A DNA stretch of 64,000 bases, from the NCBI RefSeq assembly GCF_014805685.1, contig NC_060902.1, forward strand, positions 4,331,286-4,395,285. Reading direction: 5' to 3'. Source of the DNA: Silurus meridionalis. Lineage: Eukaryota; Chordata; Actinopteri; Siluriformes; Siluridae. The notes under the pieces are model-generated. The model was given only the letters and a program-made list of their open reading frames with translations. It was not told the DNA's origin and ran no database searches. The position numbers and the translations under genes were made by a program. Of the stretch, positions 57,341-64,000 are shown piece after piece. Every line of letters begins with the position of its first letter. Position 1 is the stretch's first letter.

Positions 57341-57502
57341 AAAATGTATTCAGAATGTATTCATTTATATGAAATTTCCACTATGTCTCAATCAAGTGCA
57401 TTAATAAAATTGCAACTGTAACTGTTGTCAGACCTATAGAAAATAAATGAATGCCATTTGACCTATCAGAATCAAGTACTCTGATAAAACCCCTGTACAC
57501 GA

Positions 57503-58078
57503 TAGTGATGAGAAGATCAGGTCATTTTAGTGACTTGGTTCTTTGAAATGATGAACAAATCTTTTTTAAGTTATTTAGTTTAATTTGTTTCCTTGATTAT
57601 AAATAAAATTAAATGTTTTCAACTAACAGATCCCCAACACATCTACATACACAAACTTTGACTATAGTTCCAATGATGAAAACATGACAATGCAGCTAAG
57701 GACAAATTATGATAAACAGAATGAGTAGCTCAGCTCTTATATCTTTCAGGCCGTATCCTTAGTTCTTTTGTCAAGTGACTCCCATAATTATACCAATAAA
57801 TTAACAATAAATTAAAGATTCCAAAAATTTGATCTATTGCATTGTGTAGCGTTTATGGGAGTCAAGTGATAAATAAATTAATGACTCGGACTAGAAGAGT
57901 CGACAGATGAACTACTTAATTCTGTTTCCTGTACATAACCTACGAAGATTTTGCTATGCTTTGCTCATGTGCGTCCAGTAGAAAATGAACAAATCACTCT
58001 TTGAGTCTGCTGGCTCTTCTGAGTCACATTAAAGACTCGTTCAGAATGAACGAATCGTTCATGAAAGACAGATCACTA
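57503..58078. mobile_element. hAT-like non-autonomous element, complete
   Basis: Ends TAGTGATGAGAAG and ACAGATCACTA are short inverted repeats. Flanks GTACACGA (57495-57502) and GTACACAA (58079-58086) form an 8-bp target duplication with one mismatch, diagnostic for hAT. The interior is rich in GACTC/GAGTC and GAACGAATCGTTC words and has no transposase. 576 bp. A second copy begins at 63538. Confidence 0.85.
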
Positions 58079-58081
58079 GTA

Positions 58082-58464
58082 CACAATATTAGCAAAAGTT
58101 TGCAAACACACTTTGTGCTCTTTGAACATCTAATTCCACATTTGGCCCTGTTACAATCTTTTCTTTCTTTCGGTTTCTCCCATTAGGGGTCGCCACAGCG
58201 GATCATCCGTATTCATGATCCGCATGTTCCATTTGGCACATGTTTTATGCTGGATGCCCTTCTAATGCAACCCTCCCCATTTATCCGCGCTTGGGACCGG
58301 CACTATGGGTGCACTGGCTTGTGCAAAACCTAATGGCTGGGGTTGGTTCTCTGACCAGGGATCGAACCCGGGCCGCAGCTGTTACAATAACCAAGCTTTT
58401 AGTGAAGACCCCTATATGACTGGAAAAAGAACTCCCAGGTCTCTAATACTTTTTCTATATAGTG
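58082..58464 (-). mobile_element. Short Tc1-like element split by a SINE
   Basis: Left end CACAATATTAGCAAAAGTTT then GCAAACACACTTTGTGCTCT; right end ACTTTTTCTATATAGTG; TA at 58080-58081 and 58465-58466. Without the nested SINE and its duplicated site it is about 152 bp, a miniature derivative of the 43995 subfamily with the same left-end words (GTGCT.TTTGA.CATC.AATTCCACA). Confidence 0.85.
58158..58378 (-). mobile_element. tRNA-Glu-derived SINE, family 2, nested in the Tc1 element
   Basis: Reverse orientation. CTCCCATTAGGGGTCGCCAC is the tail and GATCGAACCCGGGCCGCAG the B-box end of the tRNA-like head; the A-box half is missing. A perfect 10-bp target duplication CTGTTACAAT lies at 58148-58157 and 58379-58388. 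Confidence 0.94.
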
Positions 58465-58476
58465 TATAACATTATA

Positions 58477-58714
58477 AGGTCCCTGGTGGTCTAGTGGTTA
58501 GAATGCTACGCTCTTACCGCTGCGGCCCGGGTTCGATCCCCGATCACGGAACCAACCCCAGCCACTCTTAGTGCCGGTCCCAAGCCCGGATAAAAGGGGA
58601 GGGTTGCGTTAGAAAGGACATCCAATGTAAAAAACGTGTGCCAAATCAAACATGCGGATGATCTGCTGTGGCGACCCCTCATGGGAGAAGCCGAAAGAAA
58701 GTTATTTTTCAGTC
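58477..58714 (+). mobile_element. tRNA-Glu-derived SINE, family 2, full-length copy
   Basis: The head at 58480-58551 (TCCCTGGTGGTCTAGTGGTT start, GGCCCGGGTTCGATCCCC B-box region) is close to a complete tRNA-Glu with a CTC anticodon. The body follows, with GTGCCGGTCCCAAGCCCGG, then the tail GCGACCCCTCATGGGAGAAG and CCGAAAGAAAG. A perfect 12-bp target duplication TATAACATTATA lies at 58465-58476 and 58715-58726. This is the reference copy for the family in this window. Confidence 0.95.
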
Positions 58715-58726
58715 TATAACATTATA

Positions 58727-59630
58727 TACTGAAAAATATATTTATTTCTATTGTGTCAAAAATTCCGCCGTATAATGTCTGATTTTTTAACTCTGACATA
58801 AAAAAAATCAGGCTGTGTTGGTGGGCAACATGGCTGAAGTGGCAGGAATAAACAATGTTATAATGATGAGGAATGGTGATTATTTCATGGTGGTGGTTGA
58901 CACTAGTGTGATGGACCCATTGCTAGCTGAAGAGTGAGCTCATGAATGCTAATGCAGGCATTCAAGGAACAAGACCTCTATCAGCAAAATAACACATTAC
59001 CCCTGTCTTTGACTGAGCTGCAATAAACATTGATGAAAAGGGATCTGGGCTAATGATCATCTTTACGTTGATTCATTTGGCAGTCACTTTTATCCATCTC
59101 CAATGCAACAAAAGAAAACCTATTCGATTAACTGCTGTTTTATATCATATACATATATTGTTTTTAAATATGAAGTATAATTTTCCTAGGTTCTCATTTT
59201 TTGTTTTTCTCCTAAAAAAAAAATCATCCATGTATAGCCATGATATTTTTGAGAACCACGTGGTAAATAAGCGCCATTAGGTCTCATGAGAAAACAATGG
59301 CTCATATGGTCTGGTGTGAGGACAAACTATGACTCATATGTACTGGCATCATACTTTTTCCATCACACCCCTTAATTATCACTTATCTAGCATTGTGGAC
59401 TCAAGCCAATCTGTAAATATGACTAAGACTTGATATTTAAGGTGCACTGCAGAATCTTCATTATTCATGATAACTATGCTTTGTGCAAATATTTTTCTAC
59501 CCTGCAGGTCTTTTCTTTTTTGGAACATAGAAGTGAAATTTTTAATCGGAATTAGATAATTAGACCAATTCCTGTACTTCATTGGAAGTACCAAAGAGTT
59601 TTAAGTAACAAATAAATAAAAAAAAAAAAA
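58727..59630. promoter_or_regulatory. Repeat-free interval, 58800-59050 candidate regulatory
   Basis: 58800-59050 contains AGGAATAAACAATGTTATAA, TGATTATTTCATGGTGG, GAATGCTAATGCAGGCATTC and GGGCTAATGATC, repeat-free with no long frame. The remainder to 59630 shows nothing specific. Regulatory role inferred only. Confidence 0.22.
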
Positions 59631-59926
59631 TATACTGGTTGCATACGCATGCAGTGGGTGCAGGTTTATGATCTTTATCAGCTTTGCACATCTGGATCCT
59701 TTATCCCTATTGATTGTGCCTATTGATTTTGGTGGACTCTAGCTAAATTCTAAAGGCCACTGGAAAAAGCAAACACACAGATACTACCAAAATATTATAG
59801 CTATTCTAGTGACATTCTGCAGATCCAGGTCATAAAATGTAAATAAATTTAATTACAGCTCCAGGTCATAACACTATACAATCTAGAAGAGCTTGATGGG
59901 GGTGAATACTTATGCAATGTACTGTA
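59631..59926. mobile_element. Tc1-type short element (TTGCATACG family)
   Basis: Left TACTGGTTGCATACGCATGC; right GAATACTTATGCAATGTACT followed by GTA. Inverted ends share TTGCATA.G and the flanking TA. The interior has CAGCTTTGCACATCTGGATC, seen in a fish Tc1 group, but no frame. Confidence 0.55.
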
Positions 59927-59959
59927 ATGTGACACTGCGCAGATTACTGAGAGTGAATA

Positions 59960-60115
59960 TCAAACAGCGGTAAATAAAGAAGCACTGAAAAAGTCATCAA
60001 ATACATTCAGGTGGTCAAACAGACTACTAGACCTTTACAGTGATTAAAAAACCTAATGGCTTTGCCTCGACATAATTACTTTATCTTGGAAGGAAGTAGT
60101 GTTGTTTAATTCAGA
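59960..60115 (+). repeat. Duplicated segment A, copy 1
   Basis: ACTGAAAAAGTCATCAA, CAAACAG.CT, CCTTTACAGTGATTAAAAAA, CCTAATGGCTTTGCCT and GGAAGTAGTGTT recur in order at 61446-61605. Same strand. Not a repeat family I recognise. Confidence 0.65.
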
Positions 60116-60480
60116 AACGAATTGTTTCTTCACAGCTAATCCTCCGTCCCCGGGAAACTTAATAGCGCATGTCGTGACAATATTGAATTCAAATACTGGC
60201 TTGTCAAGGGGACTTCGAGCTATCCGCCCGCTTCGGTTGCGGAACGAGTCTGTCTATATTCCTGCTCCAATTAAAATCGTACTCTGGCCAATTTTCTGCT
60301 TCTTAACGAAGAATGGTGTTTATAGCCCAGCTCAAGCCATGGCCGACATGACAATTAAGTTCTATTACGAAGGACGTCCCAGCGACGCCAAGTCAAATGA
60401 GTCCTTCAGCACATCTGCTCGAAGAGGAACTTAATTTCACCCTGAGTTGAGACATTTGTCATAGCTTTTCCATAATACCG
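60116..60480 (+). promoter_or_regulatory. G/C-rich segment with duplicated block B, copy 1 (possible conserved element)
   Basis: Clearly richer in G/C than its neighbours. Block B (60248-60470) shares CCAATTAAAAT, GCCATGGC, ATGACAATTAAG, TCCTTCAGC, CATCTGC, AAGAGGAA and TTAATTTCACCC in order with 60731-60925. A 111-codon plus-strand frame spans 60099-60434, but the second copy has a stop soon after the shared ATGACAATTAAG and frame-breaking indels, so the shared sequence is not conserved as protein. Looks like a duplicated non-coding element; function unknown. Confidence 0.4.
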
Positions 60481-60689
60481 ACAATGAAACTGTTGGCGAA
60501 GGTCGTGCACCATAAGATATAATTACAAAAACAAAAATAAATTGGAATAGAGCCAAGAATAGTCCCATCTTTCTGTGATTACATATAGGGACGATGTCTT
60601 GGAGAAGACAGGTTGCACAATTTTGTAGACATTCTACTTTCTTTAGATTCACTGACATAAGAAGGCTAAAAAATATCCGAGTTTATCTT

Positions 60690-60935
60690 CATTGCCTCGT
60701 TCACAAGGCCATCGTTGGAATAAAACCCTCGTAGTCTGTATTCGTGCACCAATTAAAATTATATTTCTATGATTTGATGATTCTCAAGGAAAGAAGGTGT
60801 CCACAGGCCATGGCTAAAATGACAATTAAGCTCTAATATGTGGGAATCCAAGTCATACAAAATCCTTCAGCCCATCTGCCATAAGAGGAAGTTAATTTCA
60901 CCCCAAGTTGGATCGTTCGTCCTCGCTTTACTTTT
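60690..60935 (+). promoter_or_regulatory. Block B, copy 2
   Basis: Second copy of the block at 60248-60470 in the same orientation, about 480 bp downstream. CACCAATTAAAATTATATTT, CAGGCCATGGCTAAAATGAC, AATTAAGCTCTAATATG, AATCCTTCAGCCCATCTGCC and GAAGTTAATTTCACCCC are its clearest parts. No frame longer than chance. Confidence 0.4.
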
Positions 60936-61445
60936 CACCTTTTACTGACAGAAAGGGAGAATTTTTCCATTTCGAAAAAAGTTACCATGTGCATCAGTGT
61001 CGTGCTCGAACGAATGTAATTAAAACGCTGACAGCACTTGTAGATCAACCTGCTCAATATCAAGCACAAGAGTTCATTTTTTAAACTAGACCAAATCTCC
61101 ACATAGGCCGAGCTCCTACGCAACTCCGAGTCACATTCAAGTCCATGAGACAGATTTTTTATTTTTTTTTCCTTTCAGCGTAATGGCCATGAAAAACGAA
61201 ATTTCGGTCGAATGCCAACCTTGATGAAACCCTCAAAATGAACAAGGGCACAAAAGCTAATCCAGACAGCATGCATATTGAAACGACTTGTGTTGATCAT
61301 AACCCTGATTTATTTTTGTCGTCACCTTTTACCATTTGGTCTGTTGATTTGGAGAATTTAACAAGCAATTTAGACATTTTAAGTTTAAGCTATTAAAGTG
61401 AAAAACTTCAGGTGCTTTGAGTGAGTCTTGTGTTGCATATTTTGA
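60936..61445. other. Unassigned, possibly part of the same element cluster
   Basis: Repeat-free with moderate G/C and CGAAC/CGAAT words (GTGTCGTGCTCGAACGAATG near 61001, CGAAATTTCGGTCGAATGCC near 61198). No gene evidence. Confidence 0.3.
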
Positions 61446-61605
61446 AAAGAAATACTGAAAAAGTCATCAAGTGCAAACACTCTGGCTGACCAAACAGTCT
61501 GGCTGACCTTTCCAATGATTAAACAGCCTAATAGGGTTTGCCTGCAAATGCTTACTTCATTTCAGGAGGAAGTGTTTTTTTTTTTTTAAAGCAGAAACTG
61601 ATTAC
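61446..61605 (+). repeat. Duplicated segment A, copy 2
   Basis: Matches 59960-60115 (TACTGAAAAAGTCATCAAGT, CCAATGATTAAACAGCCTAA, GGAGGAAGTGTTTTTTTT), with a T12 run expanded at its end. Confidence 0.65.
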
Positions 61606-61721
61606 ACTGGCTAACTAAATCACCCATGTTCTTCTGAAAAGGGAAAATTTTGACTCACAGCATTGTGGAACATACTTTTAGTCACCCATGATTCATGTTT
61701 ACTGAATAAAAATAAACCTGA

Positions 61722-62106
61722 AAATGTTCTTTCCCCAGATTGTTGCCACAAAGTTTGAAGCATGCACTTGTTTAGAAGGTCTTTTGCCTTTAGCATTACA
61801 ATTTCCATTTAAACTATTCCAGCATGACAATGCATCTGTGCACAAAGCAGCTTCCATGAAGATATGGTTTGCTATTGATTTTAGTGGAAGACCTTGCGAT
61901 GGACAGAGTCCTGGGACAAACTGAAATGCCGACTGCACCCAATAACCTCTTGCCTGACATTCACACAAATCCAAAAATCCAATCATCTAATATCCATAGG
62001 AAAACCTTCACAGAAGAATGGAGGTTATCATAGCAAATTGGTCTAAAGTGGAATGAAATGCCATGTTTAACAAGCACATACATGGTCTGATCATCCGTGA
62101 ACAAAT
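61722..62106 (+). mobile_element. Tc1-like transposase C-terminal fragment
   Basis: The frame at 61724-61924 reads VATKFEACTCLEGLLPLALQ, then LFQHDNASVHKAASMKIWFA. This is the Tc1 region carrying the second catalytic Asp, here intact. A stop follows SPGTN at 61922, and later text (GAAGAATGGAGGTTATCATA, GGAATGAAATGCCATGTTTA) is the 3' end of the gene and UTR. Both terminal repeats are missing or unrecognisable. Confidence 0.82.
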
Positions 62107-63309
62107 TACAGTTTTATTGTTTATTTGAAATAAAATGTAATCACAATTTTTCGCCAATTGTTAACACACTAGCGATAGGTGATATAGCAAAAGAAATCTA
62201 GTTTTTAAAGAATGTTTGACAGTTTTTTATTTTTATTTTTGTGTTACTAATCAACTTAAAACATAACAACAACATGACTAAAGTAACATTCTCTTAATTA
62301 GTAATTTAAAGAAACATCTGGTTAAGGAATTGTGTATTTTTAGTGTGCATGCAATGAATAAAGTGATAAACGTGAGGTGTAAATAAACATAAAACTAATT
62401 CTGTAGCTAAATATCTCTGCAGAAGCTAATCTTTGGCATTGGAAATTTTACTGCTAATTACATCTGACGATGGAAGACTGTTGTCTTGTTTTTATCTCTT
62501 AATTTTTGAAAATTCTTCCAATTCATCTTGGTGTCTTTGTCACAAAATGCTGCAACAGACATTTGGTATATTTGCATTTGAGAAAAGTTTGTTCAAAGTC
62601 TGATCTCTCAAATCCAAACCATTTCCAAGCTACAGAGGAAACGTTACTAACTTTCCTGGGTCACATTACGTAAAGAGCCATCCGTCTCCATGATGTTAAA
62701 CGATATTTCTACATTGCATTTCTTCATAAAATGCTCTCACAAGTGAGTGGGTAATCAGGCACGCCTCATGTGGTCCAACAATATTTTCTTTTAATTGTTC
62801 TGCCATTGGTTTAATTACAATGTATCTGATTGGATGCGTGTGTCAAAAAAATTTTTTTCTAAAAATTGCAATACCTCGATTTAGGAAAAAATGTTATCGA
62901 AAAATTGCCCTACTTTATACATAAATAGAGAATATACAATAGAAAAAAGAGATGATGGCAAAGGTTTGGACACCGTTCCAGATATTCACACCAGCACCAA
63001 ATGAACTCATTTATTAGGAATTAATTGGCCCATTAGGACTTGTTAAGCAGAAATAACAATTTCAGAGCCTAATAAAATGACCTTGACTTATTACCTAATG
63101 GTCACCTTGCATGGGCTCATCTAAGCAGCCCACTGATGGAGCAGCTTCGTTCCATAAGAATGAAGGATTTTTCAATTCCAGTCAGCAGACACATCAGCAG
63201 GATCCACAGTCTCCTTTTTTTTACTGTCCAAACAGCATTAAAAAATAGCAACTGAGGAGAATTGTGGAAATTAAGACAGGATCTAGAAGAAACCTTTCAG
63301 ATATAATGA
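62107..63309. promoter_or_regulatory. Repeat-free interval; 62990-63240 candidate regulatory
   Basis: Only the part 62990-63240 stands out: AGGAATTAATTGGCCCATTA, GTTAAGCAGAAATAACAATT, CTAATAAAATGACCTTGACT and TTACCTAATGGTCACC, with no frame. The upstream 900 bp show nothing I can support. Confidence 0.25.
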
Positions 63310-63372
63310 GAGGTGGTTAAAATAAATAACAGTAACACGAGTAAATGTAATTTGTTACTTTCCACCTCTGCA
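63310..63372. mobile_element. hAT-like terminus remnant
   Basis: On the minus strand GCAGAGGTGGAAAGTAACAA, ATTACATTTACTCGTGTTAC and TGTTATTTATTTTAACCACC form a terminus common in fish hAT-type elements. AGAGGTGG and CCACCTCTG make a small inverted pair at its two ends. Confidence 0.5.
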
Positions 63373-63537
63373 TATATTACATTTCTACCTTTTAGGGTTT
63401 TTTTCAAAGCCATTATTTTGATGTTATGTTTATTCATTAGCATAATTTAGCAAATTGATTAGTAGTACAGGAACCTTAAGAACACCTAGATGTTTTTGTG
63501 TGTCCTGAAGCCATAAACTGTTATGACTGTGTGATAC

Positions 63538-64000
63538 CAGTGATGAGAAGATGATTTGGATGATTTTAGTGATTTGGTTCTTGGTTCAAAATCAACAAAT
63601 CTTTTTTTTGAGTCATTTCATTAATTTTGTTCCTTTAATCAGAAATAAAATAAAATGTAAAATTTTCAATAAGTAGATCCCCCAACATACACAAACTTCG
63701 ACTACAGTTCCAATAATTTATATATGTACATAAAACTGCATAGCGTTGGGTGTCAAGTGACAAAAGAACAAACGACTCGGACCAGAGGACTCCTGAGATA
63801 CTACTCAATTCCCTTTCTTGTGTAACGCACTGCATAGCGTATATGGGAGTCACGTGATAAAATAACGAACGACTCAGACAAGAAGAGTCAACTCGATTCT
63901 GTATCCTGTACATAAACTACGGATATTTTGCGATGCTTTGCTCATGTGCATCCAGTAGAAAATTAAAAATCCATTTTTTTAAAACTACATGTTCTTTTTT
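63538..64000. mobile_element. hAT-like element, second copy, cut by window end
   Basis: CAGTGATGAGAAGATGATTT to the window end follows the order of 57503-58078: GATTTTAGTGATTTGGTTCT, AATCAACAAATCTTTTTTTT, CACAAACTTCGACTACAGTT, TATGGGAGTCACGTGATAAA, CCTGTACATAAACTACGGAT and GCTTTGCTCATGTGCATCCA. An additional GGTGTCAAGTGACAAAAGAA block near 63748 duplicates the later GGGAGTCACGTGATAAAATA block. The right terminus lies beyond the window. Confidence 0.8.

Noticed and set aside
58480..58551. A functional tRNA-Glu gene
   Set aside because: It is the head of a SINE: the SINE body and tail follow directly, target-site duplications flank the whole unit, and the 3' acceptor side has mismatches to the 5' side.
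60099..60434. 111-codon frame as a gene
   Set aside because: No start context, domain or splice evidence, and the homologous second block has stops and indels. Kept only as a finding on the duplicated element.

Overview
The window reads as an intergenic, gene-desert stretch of a ray-finned fish genome. It is A/T-rich and crowded with simple repeats: GT, AT, GATA, ATT, GAAA and GGAA runs. Most recognisable units are decayed transposable elements of types typical of teleosts: Tc1/mariner elements, hAT-like elements, L2-clade LINEs, two tRNA-derived SINE families and a DIRS-like fragment. The repeat mix resembles otophysan fish such as catfishes and cyprinids, but I cannot fix the species. I found no convincing host protein-coding gene, rRNA gene, functional tRNA gene or CRISPR array. 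Nearly all open frames of 60 or more codons are chance frames, frames inside simple repeats, or transposase and reverse-transcriptase debris.

Layout. 1-5.5 kb: a locally duplicated block (two sequence modules, each present at least twice) with one short Tc1 element. 5.7-9.7 kb: two SINEs, a dense microsatellite cluster, a possible conserved segment and a G/C-rich DIRS-like piece. 10.7-13.2 kb: an L2 3' end, a hAT-like element and a 700-bp inverted-repeat transposon. 15.5-23 kb: L2-type LINE remains, including a 2-kb copy with a destroyed catalytic motif, two Tc1-type elements, and a tandem pair of G/C-rich units whose cores are inverted relative to each other. 24.7-26.5 kb: a nearly full-length dead Tc1 element with a hAT element nested in it. 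28.6-36 kb: a 33-bp minisatellite, a junction of three element fragments, a LINE-tail family and a possible regulatory segment. 38.8 kb: an 82-bp perfect palindrome. 40.7-47.8 kb: mariner, SINE and Tc1 pieces. 51-54.2 kb: a dead Tc1 transposase next to a GAAA run, then a 700-bp purine-rich stretch. 55-58.7 kb: Tc1 and hAT elements and an insertion cluster in which order of arrival can be read from target-site duplications. 59.6-64 kb: a duplicated, unusually G/C-rich single-copy-looking segment and the start of a second copy of the 57.5-kb hAT element.

Nothing here works as an operon or pathway. The functional candidates are several repeat-free segments rich in TAAT/ATTA homeodomain-type words (about 8.5-9.1, 35.1-35.4, 45.5-45.8, 52.4-53.3, 58.8-59.1, 60.1-61.3 and 63.0-63.2 kb). 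They may be conserved non-coding enhancers of a distant gene; that is inference and needs cross-species alignment. I saw no evidence of a new defence, mobile or metabolic system.
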